A stretch of DNA of 64,000 nt from an uncultured Chloroflexales bacterium (GCA_937902315.1 CALGUG010000033.1:1-64000); one strand, 5' to 3'; shown: positions 24,729 through 35,081, numbered from the stretch's first letter. Translations and numbers: made by a program. Notes: generated by a model from the letters alone, not told the origin.

Positions 24729-26900
24729 ATGAAATTTCAGCCCATTACACGCGTGCTCGCTTGGAGCATTGCGCTTGTTTTGCTCAGCAACTGCGCCTCT
24801 CCCCAACCTGCTGTACCGACTACTCCACCGGCTCCGCCTGTTGAAGAGCCGACAGCTTCGCCCGTGGCCGAAGCCGAGCCAGAAGAACCGATCATCAGCT
24901 TGCCGAGCGATCCGCCGATCAGCGAAACGGGCGGCTCGATCATTCAGCCAGCCCAGCAGATCACGGCTAGCCAAGCGATCTCGCTCAGCAATATCGTCAA
25001 CCTCAAGCAGGTCGCCCAGATCGGGCTTGGGCGCGCCCGCGCTGTGGCGCTCTCGCAGCAGTGGATCTATGTCGCCACCAGCGACGCCTTGGTTCAATAC
25101 AGCCTCGCCAACTTCAGCTATCAGCGCCATCAAGTCTTTGAAGGCGAGATCAGCCGTTTGGCGCTCAGCCCCGACGACAAACTGCTGGCGATCGAATACC
25201 GCGCACCCAGCACTAGCAATTTCCAGACAGCGCTCTACAACGCCGATACGCTCAGCTTGGTGCAGACCATCGACGGCTACAACCCAAGCTGGAGCAGCGA
25301 CTCGCAGTTGATCGCAGTTGAAACGAGCGCGAACGAGCAGGCTGCAAGCAGTTCGCTCTACCAAGCCGATGGCAACTTAGTCGCCTCGAATCTGGCGGGC
25401 GTAGCGCCGCGCTTCAGCCCCGACGGCAGCATGCTCTTCACCTACCTATTGGGCGACAGCAGCAGCATTGAGGTCTACCAAAGCAGCGACGGCAGCGCGT
25501 TGCAGAGCTTTGCAGCTTCCGACGCGGCATGGGGCCCCGACAGCAAGACGATCGCGGTCAGCGCCGCTACCGGCGTGCAGCTCTATCGTATGCCAAGCGG
25601 CGATCCGCTGGGCGAGCTGAGCAAAGCCGACGATCAAAACAGCGATGTCTCGGCCATCATCTCCTTCAACAGCGACGGCTCGCGCCTCTACGAGATCCGC
25701 CACTTCGATCTACGCGTCTGGGATCTGACCAATAGCGATCTGTTGATCGATCAGCCTCAAGCGCTCTCGCCCGGCTTCGAGAACGATCTCTTCTCGCCGA
25801 TCAGCTTCAGCGAAAACAACGCTCTGATGGTGGTCTTTAACCAGCCGATCGAAGGCATCTCCTATGGTCTGCGGCTCTTCCGCACCGATACGCTCGAAAT
25901 GATCTACAGCGACGGCGAGAGCAATTCGATCGTGTTCAACGCCGACGCCAGCTTAGCGGCCCTAGTTAGCGAAGAGGGCATTATTCGCCTCATCGATACC
26001 ACATCGGGCAATCAACAAGCCTTCGCTATGCGTGGCTACACGGGCATCGCCTTCAGCCCCGACAGCAAGCAGATTCTTTTAGCTGGCAGCGAAGCAACAA
26101 TCTGGAATCTGGCCGATGTCAGCGAAGCGCGCGTTTTGAAGGTCTCGGACAGGTACAGTCTCTACGGCCAACATCAGGTCGAGTGGAGCGCCGATGGCAG
26201 CAAGGCCGCCATTCGCACCCAAACCGGCAGCGAAGGCTGGCTGTTTGAAAACGTGCATCTTTGGGAATTGCCCAACGTGCTCGGGCAGCTCGTTTGGGAG
26301 CGAAGCGAAGTGGGCAGCGATCCGATCGTGCTGGCTTTCAACGCATCGACGGGCAATATCGCCAGCTCGTACGCCAGCCCAGAGGTAAGCGTGCAACTCG
26401 CTGGAGCCACCAGCTTCAGCTTCAGTCTCGGAGAGCCGATCAGCGCTTTGGCCTTCAACTCGGTGGGCAGCCAGATCGCCGTCGCCGACCGCGCTGGCAA
26501 TCTGCAACTACATTCCAGCGCCGACGGCGCCAAACTACTCAGCTTCGAGGCCCCTGCAGGCCAGATCTCGCAGCTCGTCTTCAGCGACGACGGCCAGTTT
26601 TTGGCGGCCTACAGCACCCAAGAGAATGCCAGCCAGCCGAGCCTGACGATCTGGCGCAGCGACACGCCCAAACCCGTGCAGAGCATCGCGCTCGAAACAG
26701 GCCTTCAGCGTGTTCGCTTCAGCAGCGACAACAGCATGTTGCTAGTAGCTGGCGACAGCAGCCTAGAGCTCTACGCGCTCGCATCGGGCACGCGCCTCTT
26801 CCAAAGCGCGACAGGGGCTAGCGACGTGCAGATGAGCCCCGATATGCGCCTGATCGCAGCTGCTCAGCGCGAAGCAGTTTACATCTACGCTTTGCCTTAG
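24729..26900 (+). CDS. beta-propeller (WD40/PD40-like) lipoprotein
   Basis: A 723-residue lipoprotein: basic start, hydrophobic segment, lipobox LLSNC with Cys22, then a Pro/Glu/Thr-rich linker (25-75). The rest consists of repeated ~40-residue blades with SPDD, SPDG, GPDSKT, SADGSK and similar turns, one or two WD40/PD40-type propellers, displayed outside the cell. No enzyme motif is visible, so binding or scaffolding is most likely. It follows dnaG by 33 bp with GGAAG before the ATG and may share its transcript, although the functions seem unrelated. Gln/Ser codons dominate. Confidence 0.85.
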   Translation: MKFQPITRVLAWSIALVLLSNCASPQPAVPTTPPAPPVEEPTASPVAEAEPEEPIISLPSDPPISETGGSIIQPAQQITASQAISLSNIVNLKQVAQIGLGRARAVALSQQWIYVATSDALVQYSLANFSYQRHQVFEGEISRLALSPDDKLLAIEYRAPSTSNFQTALYNADTLSLVQTIDGYNPSWSSDSQLIAVETSANEQAASSSLYQADGNLVASNLAGVAPRFSPDGSMLFTYLLGDSSSIEVYQSSDGSALQSFAASDAAWGPDSKTIAVSAATGVQLYRMPSGDPLGELSKADDQNSDVSAIISFNSDGSRLYEIRHFDLRVWDLTNSDLLIDQPQALSPGFENDLFSPISFSENNALMVVFNQPIEGISYGLRLFRTDTLEMIYSDGESNSIVFNADASLAALVSEEGIIRLIDTTSGNQQAFAMRGYTGIAFSPDSKQILLAGSEATIWNLADVSEARVLKVSDRYSLYGQHQVEWSADGSKAAIRTQTGSEGWLFENVHLWELPNVLGQLVWERSEVGSDPIVLAFNASTGNIASSYASPEVSVQLAGATSFSFSLGEPISALAFNSVGSQIAVADRAGNLQLHSSADGAKLLSFEAPAGQISQLVFSDDGQFLAAYSTQENASQPSLTIWRSDTPKPVQSIALETGLQRVRFSSDNSMLLVAGDSSLELYALASGTRLFQSATGASDVQMSPDMRLIAAAQREAVYIYALP

Positions 26901-26918
26901 GCTCAATCTCGTTTAAAT

Positions 26919-26975
26919 CGGGCGGAAAAGGATCAATCTGCAACAAGGTCCCAACCGCGTCCGCCTACGGCTACC
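26919..26975 (+). repeat. family B interspersed repeat
   Basis: Diverged left end (GGGCGGAAAAGG) and a clear right end CCGCGTCCGCCTACGGCTAC. It pairs with the inverted copy at 27181-27241. Confidence 0.6.
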
Positions 26976-27040
26976 AGCTCATCAACCGCAAGCCAAAGCG
27001 GCTATGAAAGCAGTGCCCTTCAACGATTCGCGCTGCCGAA

Positions 27041-27088
27041 GGGCAAGCAAACGACCACCCGCGTTGTGGGGTGGTCGTTTGCTTGCCC
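27041..27088. terminator. 20-bp perfect hairpin between convergent genes
   Basis: GGGCAAGCAAACGACCACCC (27041-27060) pairs perfectly with 27069-27088 around an 8-nt loop. No T tract follows on either strand, so simple rho-independent termination is not assured, but its place between two convergent genes suggests a transcription stop. Confidence 0.6.
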
Positions 27089-27180
27089 GAAATCAAAGAA
27101 TTTCGTAGAAAGCGTTGTAGCAGTGCCAGCATAGAGCGGTCGCTGCGCAGCGATAGCTCACCGCTTTGAAGGGCAGGCGG

Positions 27181-27241
27181 TTGGTAGCCGTAGGCGGACG
27201 CGCCACAGACCGAATGGAAGCCAGAGAAGTCGCCGCCAGAG
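27181..27241 (-). repeat. family B interspersed repeat (inverted)
   Basis: TTGGTAGCCGTAGGCGGACG to GTCGCCGCCAGAG. With the direct copy at 26919 it brackets the 20-bp hairpin. Confidence 0.72.
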
Positions 27242-27262
27242 CGCCAATAAATGCATTCTGGC

Positions 27263-28153
27263 TTAGACGGTCATTCCGCGCGTTTCCAGCCAGAAGCGCA
27301 ATCCAGCCAGCGCGAAGAGCATCACAAGCGTGGTGAAGAGCGCGATTGTGCCGGGACGGGCCAGTTGGCGTAGATCGGTGATCTTGTTGTCGTAGCCCAT
27401 CGCGATCGCGACTACCAGCAGATTGACGGCATATAGCATGCCTGTGATACCGATCCAAGCCACGGCTGCGATCGGCCAGAAGAGCCACGCAATATTGCCG
27501 TAGATCGCCGCCAAAAAGAGCAAACAGATCAGCAAGAGCGCGCCTAGCTCCCACCACGAGCCTAAAATCGGCATCTGATCATCGACATCGCGCCGCAGTG
27601 CGATATTGAGGATGAACATCACCAAGGTGCCCATCGAAATGCCCATGCCGATGCCAGTTAAGGTTCTGACAAAGTTGTGCGGCTCGTAAAGATAGCGCGC
27701 GTTCAGATCCTTAAACATCGAATTGAAGCCATCGAAGGCCATAATCAGCACAAAGGCGATCAAAACAATGCCGATCGCTAGGGGCGGAAGTTTGCCAGCT
27801 CGCTCGCGCCCGCGCAGCCACAAAAAGACCATTGTGATCGTAACGCTCATATAAATGCCGGTGTTGCGCGCGCACATGGGCAGTTCTAAGCCGCCCAGCT
27901 CGACATTGTGTTGCTGGGCGCAGATGCCGTGAACCACAGCGTACATTTTGCGGTCAACGCTTGCGCCAGGGGTAAAGAGAAGCGCCAAGAGAAGCACAAG
28001 CAGCGCGCCAGCGAAGAACATGCGCCAAGGGCGTTCTTGCCCAAAACGCTGCTCGTCGAGCGTCAGCACTTGGTCAACCTGTTGGGCCTTGCGTTCAGCA
28101 ATCCGTTGTTGGGCCAGCTCAAGGATCTCTTCTGGCGACTTCTCGGCTGACAT
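27263..28153 (-). CDS. DUF2085 membrane protein
   Basis: A 296-residue membrane protein with seven or so hydrophobic segments. The DUF2085 signature is present: VHGICAQQHNVELGGLELPM followed by CARNTGIY, with conserved Cys that could bind metal or form disulphides. An acidic/basic cytoplasmic N-terminus (1-48) precedes the first helix. It starts one base after the stop of a TlpA-like thioredoxin lipoprotein, so both are one operon; a redox partnership on the conserved cysteines is an inference. Function of the family is unknown. Confidence 0.85.
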   Translation of the reverse strand: MSAEKSPEEILELAQQRIAERKAQQVDQVLTLDEQRFGQERPWRMFFAGALLVLLLALLFTPGASVDRKMYAVVHGICAQQHNVELGGLELPMCARNTGIYMSVTITMVFLWLRGRERAGKLPPLAIGIVLIAFVLIMAFDGFNSMFKDLNARYLYEPHNFVRTLTGIGMGISMGTLVMFILNIALRRDVDDQMPILGSWWELGALLLICLLFLAAIYGNIAWLFWPIAAVAWIGITGMLYAVNLLVVAIAMGYDNKITDLRQLARPGTIALFTTLVMLFALAGLRFWLETRGMTV

Positions 28154-28154
28154 A

Positions 28155-28748
28155 TCAGTTCATCTCCTCAAGGCGTGTTTCGATCAGTTCGGTCGAGACA
28201 ACACCGATCTGAATATAGTTGACCGTCCCATCGCTATTGATGAAATAGCTTGTAGGCAGACCACGAACGCCATACGCTTCGCCGATATCGTTATTGCTAT
28301 TGACAACGATCGGGAAGGTGATGCCGAATTTAGCGGCAAAAGGTCGAATCGTCTCGGGCGTTTCGCTGCGATTGATCGCCAAAATAACCAGATCTTCCTT
28401 CTCGTACACCTTCGAAGCGTACTGCATCTCGGGCATTTCGACTTGGCACGGCCCACACCATGTCGCCCAGAAGTTCAATAAGACCTTTTTGCCGCGCAGA
28501 TCGCTCAGCTTCTGAGTCGTACCGTCGGGCAAGGTGTATTCGAAATCGGGCGCGGCCTGAGCGATGCCCGGCGGCTGAGGCGGTGCCGCATCGAGCATCT
28601 TGCCATCGAGCATCAGATTCACATTGGCTTCAGGAATGGGCGTAACTGTAAGGAAGGTAGGTCGTTCTATAGCTTCTTCTTGCGAAGCACAAGCGCTAAG
28701 CAGCGCTGAGAAAAGTACAAGCAAGACTATTCCAGAAAGGCGTTTCAT
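28155..28748 (-). CDS. TlpA-like thioredoxin-fold lipoprotein
   Basis: A 197-residue extracytoplasmic thiol-disulphide oxidoreductase. Lipobox LLSAC (Cys20) anchors it; the AhpC/TSA-thioredoxin domain begins near residue 65 with PDFEYTLPDGTTQKLSDLRG, and the active site is WCGPC at 97-101. The cis-Pro loop GLPTSYFIN is present. Such proteins reduce cytochrome or copper-protein cysteines. Start 28748 is chosen because GTGGAG precedes it and the signal peptide begins there; a frame extending to 28817 is less likely. Operon with the DUF2085 protein. Confidence 0.92.
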   Translation of the reverse strand: MKRLSGIVLLVLFSALLSACASQEEAIERPTFLTVTPIPEANVNLMLDGKMLDAAPPQPPGIAQAAPDFEYTLPDGTTQKLSDLRGKKVLLNFWATWCGPCQVEMPEMQYASKVYEKEDLVILAINRSETPETIRPFAAKFGITFPIVVNSNNDIGEAYGVRGLPTSYFINSDGTVNYIQIGVVSTELIETRLEEMN

Positions 28749-28881
28749 CACATCTCCACGAAAGATAAAACTTCGAATGCAGATCGTAAATTCATTATAG
28801 CAGACCTGTTTTAGCAATCCAGAGAACTTTTCAAATAATTGTTAAGTCTGAACAAATCTAGCGTGCTGCTGGCAGATTAAC

Positions 28882-28887
28882 TATAAT
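28882..28887 (+). promoter_or_regulatory. possible -10 box of the 28.9-kb gene
   Basis: TATAAT 40 bp before the ATG; no matching -35 at 16-18 bp, so only a weak call. Confidence 0.35.
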
Positions 28888-28927
28888 GGGTAATAATCAT
28901 CTTCTTGCGTAGCAAAAGGGTGCTCCT

Positions 28928-30412
28928 ATGGCATTCACTCTTTCGGGCAACGTCACTGAGCTTTCTAACAACACGCCGATCGCTTGGGCAGCAATTCGAC
29001 TGATCGCACCATACCGACAACTTCAGGGTATTCCCGGCAGTAAAGCCTTCGGCAAACAAAGCTGGGGCTGGAGCCGCCATATCACTGGCTTCACTGGCAC
29101 GCGTTGGCAGCTCTGGGAGCGCTTCTTACAACAGCGCGTCGGAGACTTAGGCTGGGGCGAATTCTGTGACACCGTTTTAGCGATCAACTCGGCCCTGCAC
29201 GCCACCCATATCTTCGATGAACAAACCAGCTACCTTATTCCCGAGCTAGTGCAAGCGCCGCGTTTCAGTTGGACGCGCCGGCTCAGCGGTTTTAGCGGCA
29301 CCCGTTGGAACTGCTGGGAACAGCTGCTGCAAAACCGCGTACCCGATCTGAAGTGGCAATATTTTTGCGACAATGTTTTGCAGGTCAACCCGGGGCTGAA
29401 ATCCGATCACCTCTTCAAAAGCAACCAGAGCTATCTGATTCCCGAAGCCACCAAGGAGACCATGGGCTACATCGATACTTGGAGCGATCCCAACGGCAAC
29501 TACTACTTTGAGCTGGGCGATCAAGCCATGGCCGTGACGATCGTTGCTCATAGCCCAGTCTATAGCTACGAGCAAGCCTGTTGGGTCGAAGGACAAACCG
29601 TTCACCCGATCGTTCTCAGCAATAAAGTTGTCGCCGATCCGCTGCAGAGCGCAAGCCAAACGGTGGCTCAGGAGGTAGGTTCCAAGCCGATCAGCAGCAC
29701 AGCGAGCAGTGCCCCTAACACAGCGAGCAGTACCTCTAGCACTTCGGAAGCATCCTCAGCCACTGTAGTCGCGATCAACAATGGCACTATTCGCAGCCAT
29801 CACCCCAACTTCTCGCAGCTTCCTAGCCAAGTGCAAACGCTGATCAGGCAGGCGCTCTTTATGCTGGGCAACGACTCTAGCACCTTCGATCTGCTCAAGC
29901 CCGAGCATCAACGCATGTGCTACGGCTCCGAATTCATTAAGCAACCAAGCCATCGTCACTACAAAGACATCGTCTGCGCCGACTTAGTGGCCGTGGCGCT
30001 GGCCGCCGCCGGCTTCGACATCAAATGGTCGGCCTACAACGGCAATACACGCATGGCTGATTACTTCCACCCCCGTCACGGCGACGGCAAGCTGTTCGAA
30101 GTCAGCTCTAGCTCGCACTATCTGCCGGGCGATATCTTCCTATTTGGCAACGGCAATCCCAACAGCCAGGCCGCCCACGTCTCGCTCTATGTCGGGCCGT
30201 TCAGCGGCACCGATCGCAACGGCTATTCCTACCCGAGTTCGAACAACTGCGAAGTGGTCGATGCGAGTATGGACTATATGGTCGGTTCGGTCGAAAAAGG
30301 CACTAATGTGCGCGGAATTCCGCTCGCTCACTGCTTAAACCGCCAATACGGCACCTTCCAATGGGTACGACGCGTGCGTTTACGACAAATCGCCCAACTT
30401 TTCGGCGTTTAG
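28928..30412 (+). CDS. mosaic protein: Ig-like fold split by LysM-like repeats, NlpC/P60-like C-terminus
   Basis: 494 residues, no recognised full-length family. Residues 5-30 (SGNVTELSNNTPIAW) and about 178-225 (TWSDPNGNYYFELG) look like the two parts of a carboxypeptidase-regulatory-like beta fold. Between them sit two ~61-residue repeats with W-F..FCD.V..IN..L....IF..Q.SYLIPE, LysM-like. After a Ser/Thr/Ala linker (255-285) a C-terminal domain has Cys350 in VCADLVAVALAAAGF and His417 in AAHVSLYVG after PGDIFLF, resembling NlpC/P60 or CHAP hydrolases. There is no signal peptide, and an in-frame stop at 28907 rules out an N-terminal extension. Upstream of a sortase gene. Confidence 0.7.
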   Translation: MAFTLSGNVTELSNNTPIAWAAIRLIAPYRQLQGIPGSKAFGKQSWGWSRHITGFTGTRWQLWERFLQQRVGDLGWGEFCDTVLAINSALHATHIFDEQTSYLIPELVQAPRFSWTRRLSGFSGTRWNCWEQLLQNRVPDLKWQYFCDNVLQVNPGLKSDHLFKSNQSYLIPEATKETMGYIDTWSDPNGNYYFELGDQAMAVTIVAHSPVYSYEQACWVEGQTVHPIVLSNKVVADPLQSASQTVAQEVGSKPISSTASSAPNTASSTSSTSEASSATVVAINNGTIRSHHPNFSQLPSQVQTLIRQALFMLGNDSSTFDLLKPEHQRMCYGSEFIKQPSHRHYKDIVCADLVAVALAAAGFDIKWSAYNGNTRMADYFHPRHGDGKLFEVSSSSHYLPGDIFLFGNGNPNSQAAHVSLYVGPFSGTDRNGYSYPSSNNCEVVDASMDYMVGSVEKGTNVRGIPLAHCLNRQYGTFQWVRRVRLRQIAQLFGV

Positions 30413-30429
30413 CCGCTGTTCGGTAGCTA

Positions 30430-30472
30430 TTTGGTATGCTTCCTAACAAATTGGCACGCAAAGCATACCAAA
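30430..30472 (+). terminator. hairpin after the mosaic hydrolase gene
   Basis: TTTGGTATGCTT (30430-30441) pairs with AAGCATACCAAA (30461-30472) over 12 bp around a 19-nt loop. It may end the upstream transcript or be part of the sortase promoter region. Confidence 0.5.
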
Positions 30473-30500
30473 AGAGCCATACCCTAAACCCAAGTGGTGG

Positions 30501-30509
30501 TGGTATACT
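30501..30509 (+). promoter_or_regulatory. extended -10 promoter of sortase gene
   Basis: TGGTATACT lies 45 bp before the sortase start and matches the extended -10 form. Confidence 0.5.
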
Positions 30510-30553
30510 GAACAACAGGTATATTCACAAAGGCAATTTATCAAGGTTGTAGT

Positions 30554-31417
30554 ATGATCCAAAGCATTCAAGATGTGATCCAGCGTGTGCCTCGCGTGCA
30601 TTTCGGCACGCCACCCCAGCTACCTACACGCCGCAAGCGTATCGCATGGACGCTCGGCAACCTCTTGATGCTGATCGGTTTCTATTTGATCGTTTACGTA
30701 GGTGGCCTCTACGCTACAGCCGAATACCATATGCAAGCGGCTCGCGGCGATAGTGACCTGCCCGCTCCGCGTGTCGTCTCGCTTCCCAGCGAAAACGGCA
30801 ACCTTTTGAGCGCGATCACCTCACCGATCGCTTCGGCAGCAAACTTTGTCGTTCCAAACCTCAACAGCCCCACTTTGGGTAATGCTAGCCTAGCTGGCGA
30901 GGCCCAGCCCCACGTCTCGACCGTCGAGCGGGTTATCATCCCAAGCGTTAAAATCGACTCGAAAGTCGTCGAAGTTGGCTGGGACGTGATCGAGATGGAC
31001 GGGCAGCAGATGGCGGTTTGGCAAGTGGCCGAATACGCTGTTGGACACCACAAAGACTCCGCCAACCCCGGCGAAAACGGCAACGTTGTGTTGGCAGGCC
31101 ATGTCGGCGGTTATGGCAAAGTCTTCCGCGACCTCTACTATGTGCGCCGTGGCGAACAGATCATTCTCTATAGCAACGGCCAACAATACCTCTACACCAT
31201 CACCGAACGCCACGTTGTCGACGAAGACGGCGCGCCGCCCGAACAGCGTGCCCTCAACGCCCAATTCATTCAGCCGACCGATAGCGAAGTTGTTACGCTC
31301 GTCACTTGTTGGCCGCTAACCGGCAAAGACAAATTCAAACAACGTGTTATCATTCGTGCCGAGCCATATCGCACCAATGCCGATGTGATCGGCCCAGGCC
31401 AATGGACGATCCGCTAA
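30554..31417 (+). CDS. sortase family transpeptidase
   Basis: A 287-residue membrane-anchored cysteine transpeptidase. A basic cytoplasmic tail and a membrane helix (31-55) are followed by a variable stalk and the sortase barrel. The catalytic triad is visible: His183 in LAGHVGG, Cys252 in TLVTCWP and Arg264 in KQRVII. The TLxTC form and the N-terminal anchor suggest a class D/E-like sortase. No LPxTG-type substrate is seen in the neighbouring proteins. The upstream mosaic hydrolase and the downstream SEC-C gene are on the same strand but have separate signals. Confidence 0.92.
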   Translation: MIQSIQDVIQRVPRVHFGTPPQLPTRRKRIAWTLGNLLMLIGFYLIVYVGGLYATAEYHMQAARGDSDLPAPRVVSLPSENGNLLSAITSPIASAANFVVPNLNSPTLGNASLAGEAQPHVSTVERVIIPSVKIDSKVVEVGWDVIEMDGQQMAVWQVAEYAVGHHKDSANPGENGNVVLAGHVGGYGKVFRDLYYVRRGEQIILYSNGQQYLYTITERHVVDEDGAPPEQRALNAQFIQPTDSEVVTLVTCWPLTGKDKFKQRVIIRAEPYRTNADVIGPGQWTIR

Positions 31418-31474
31418 GCAGCGCGTGCGTGTTTGGCTTTCTGTTGTAGCATCTAAAATGTGTAGGAGATTGTT

Positions 31475-32380
31475 ATGTCCTCGACCGCTGCAAAAAAACC
31501 TGGTCGAAACGAGCCGTGTTGGTGCGGCAGCGGCAAGAAATATAAAGCCTGCCACCTTCCGATCGAAGAAGCCGAGCGCCAAGCGAAGCGCAAACTCTAC
31601 CAAGCTCAAGACACCTTGATGCCCAAAATCATCGAGGCGGCTCAGGGTGTGCCCGAAGCCTTCCCGCAAGCCTTCTCGCTCTTCTGGAAGGATCAATACA
31701 GCATCGAGCAGATGTCCGAGCTCGACGATCTTGAGGATCGCGGGGCCGAGCGCTTCCTGACCTGGTTCGCCTTCGATCACCCGCTCGAAGATGGCAAGAC
31801 CTTGGTCGAGACCTTGGCCGACAAAGCCGAGGCCAACGAGCCACTGGGCGATTTTACGCTCGATGAGCAGGAAAAAGAGCTGCTTTTGAGCTGGAAGTCG
31901 ATCCGCCTGCGCCCCTACTTGGTCAAAGAGATCTACAAAGGCCAAGGCATGTTGCTCGAAGATATGCTCAGCAACGAACAGGTAACGGTCGATGACCGAG
32001 CCGCCTCGCGTTTTGTCGAGCTCGACGAAGTGGTGATCGCGCATATCGTGCCCGCCGCCGACAAGCACTTTATCGCTGGTTCGGCCGCCCACCTCACGCC
32101 CGACACCGCCGAGCCGCTGCTGGCCTTTGTCGAGCTGCACCTCGCCGATGTGCGCCGCAACCAAGCCGACGCCAGCTGGGATCATCTGCTGCGCGAGCGC
32201 TCCTACATTCTGAACCAGTTTGTGCAGCAGTTGCCGCGCGAAGCTCCCGATCCAAACATTTTTGAGCAGATCTTGAGCAACACCCGCACCGCCCTCAAGC
32301 TGACGGGCGAGTCGCTCGGCCAAATGGTCGGTCTGGGCAAAGACAAAGGCGAAGAAGAGAAAGAATCGCAGAGCGAATAG
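31475..32380 (+). CDS. SEC-C motif protein
   Basis: A 301-residue cytoplasmic protein. The N-terminal zinc-binding SEC-C motif RNEPCWCGSGKKYKACH spans residues 11-27 (CxCx8CH), as at the SecA C-terminus, where it contacts SecB and ribosomes. The remaining 270 residues are helical and acidic, with a highly charged tail; I recognise no enzyme motif. AGGAG precedes the ATG and a clear terminator follows. The function of such stand-alone SEC-C proteins is not established. Confidence 0.82.
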   Translation: MSSTAAKKPGRNEPCWCGSGKKYKACHLPIEEAERQAKRKLYQAQDTLMPKIIEAAQGVPEAFPQAFSLFWKDQYSIEQMSELDDLEDRGAERFLTWFAFDHPLEDGKTLVETLADKAEANEPLGDFTLDEQEKELLLSWKSIRLRPYLVKEIYKGQGMLLEDMLSNEQVTVDDRAASRFVELDEVVIAHIVPAADKHFIAGSAAHLTPDTAEPLLAFVELHLADVRRNQADASWDHLLRERSYILNQFVQQLPREAPDPNIFEQILSNTRTALKLTGESLGQMVGLGKDKGEEEKESQSE

Positions 32381-32396
32381 CGCCAGCTTTCGCCCA

Positions 32397-32433
32397 GAAA
32401 GACCCGCTTAGCGCATGGCTAGGCGGGTCTTTT
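32397..32433 (+). terminator. terminator of SEC-C gene
   Basis: AAAGACCCGCTTAGC and GCTAGGCGGGTCTTTT form a ~14-bp stem with one mismatch around a short loop, ending in a T tract. Confidence 0.85.
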
Positions 32434-32466
32434 CGATCTTACAGGCTTCTGCTTGCTACCTTCATC

Positions 32467-32528
32467 ACTCTGGCGGCGAGGTCCTAACCTTCCATTCGGC
32501 TTCTAACGCGTCCGCCTTCGGCTATCAA
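32467..32528 (+). repeat. family B interspersed repeat
   Basis: CTCTGGCGGCGAGGTC to ACGCGTCCGCCTTCGGCTAT; left border of a mosaic. Confidence 0.75.
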
Positions 32529-32744
32529 AGCGGCGCTCCTCCCATTCAAGGGCTAGCTATCGGCGCTGCATTGCCCTCAGCGCTAAGCATAGCCCTCAAC
32601 GCCCCACAGCGAGACACCATTTTTTATTCACCACACAAGGCACTCCATTTTATCCACCACACGAGACACTGAGTCTTTGGAGAGTTGTTTGAGATATGTG
32701 AGATCTTTGAGTGATTGGTTCAGCGCTAACACTTCCTATTTCTC

Positions 32745-32910
32745 CCCCTCTCCTGCTTGCTATGCATTACCCAAAAGTCGTGTCGGCAGCAACAGGCGAT
32801 CGTTCGCATACCATCGCGGCAGTATCCTTGAGAGCCCAGAACTCAGAGAGGTTGTAATCAACATTCACCCCTCGCCCGCAGTGCGGGAGAGGGGGCCGGG
32901 GAGGTGAGGG
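32745..32910 (+). repeat. family C interspersed repeat
   Basis: Contains ATGCATTACCCAAAAGTCGT, GATCGTTCGCATACCATC and CTCGCCCGCAGTGCGGGAG, the three blocks of family C. This copy lacks the internal TTTCGC hairpin. Confidence 0.75.
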
Positions 32911-32971
32911 CCTCGCTGAAAGCATTGAGATGCATTGCCGAAGGCGAACCGCCCGAATGGAAGGGCAGGAT

Positions 32972-33034
32972 GTTGATAGCCGGAGGCGGACGCGGTGAGG
33001 ATCGCATGGGAGCTAGAAGCCCTTCCGCCTGAAA
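32972..33034 (-). repeat. family B interspersed repeat (inverted)
   Basis: TTGATAGCCGGAGGCGGACG to CCCTTCCGCCTGAAAG; right border of the 32.5-33.0 kb mosaic. Confidence 0.72.
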
Positions 33035-33088
33035 GCGATAGACCTGCACAAACGATTCGCCTTCGCCGAAGCAGAGAGCGCTGCCCGC

Positions 33089-34837
<1,749 letters not shown>

Positions 34838-34879
34838 TCAGCTACTCCTTTCTGGCTGGGAAAAGACGTTCGAGAAAAA

Positions 34880-34899
34880 CAAAAAACGCCGCGAGCGTT
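34880..34899 (-). terminator. intrinsic terminator inside the ABC-F leader
   Basis: On the minus strand AACGC, loop TCGCG, GCGTTTTTTG then more T; stem of 5 bp, 7 with a wobble. It lies about 45 nt before the ABC-F start, so it would act as an attenuator. Confidence 0.55.
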
Positions 34900-35020
34900 C
34901 TGCTCACAGCGTACGGATGTTTGATCTCTGAATTAAGAGTCTGGTTAAAAGCAACAGGTTAGGAGTTGCGTTGAAACCGATGACTTCAACGAGTCATCAT
35001 CAACAATCGCTAGCGAGCAG

Positions 35021-35050
35021 CTAGATGATGTTGTGGCTCAACACTAACAT
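35021..35050 (-). CDS. leader peptide of ABC-F gene (predicted)
   Basis: A 9-codon ORF, MLVLSHNII plus stop, with GGAG four bases before its ATG. Its last codons (ATC ATC TAG) form one arm of the first leader stem. Its only supported role is as a sensor of ribosome stalling; expression is unproven. Confidence 0.45.
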   Translation of the reverse strand: MLVLSHNII

Positions 35051-35081
35051 GGCACTCCAGTACTAACCTGTAACTTTTTGT

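Larger units (their letters stand above)
32434..33088. other. repeat mosaic between SEC-C and ABC-F genes
   Basis: About 650 bp with no gene. Order: family B direct (32467-32528), unrelated spacer, family C (32745-32910), family B inverted (32972-33034). The outer ends of the two B copies are GGCGG and CCGCC type. Confidence 0.65.
34838..35075 (-). promoter_or_regulatory. ABC-F leader: candidate ribosome-mediated attenuator
   Basis: A ~238-nt leader with, in transcript order: ACAGGTTAG (35071-35063); GGAG (35058-35055); a 9-codon ORF MLVLSHNII (35050-35021); alternative stems CATCATC (35030-35024) with GATGATG (35001-34995), GATGACT (34998-34992) with AGTCATC (34985-34979), CGTTGAA (34991-34985) with TTCAACG (34975-34969); CTAACCTGT (34962-34954), complementary to the first segment; and a hairpin AACGC-TCGCG-GCGTT with T tract (34899-34880). 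The overlapping stems and the ORF stop codon inside the first stem fit ribosome-controlled attenuation. Confidence 0.6.

Noticed and set aside
31316..32323. 335-codon open frame opposite the SEC-C gene
   Set aside because: Antisense shadow; the SEC-C motif and ribosome site support the plus-strand gene.
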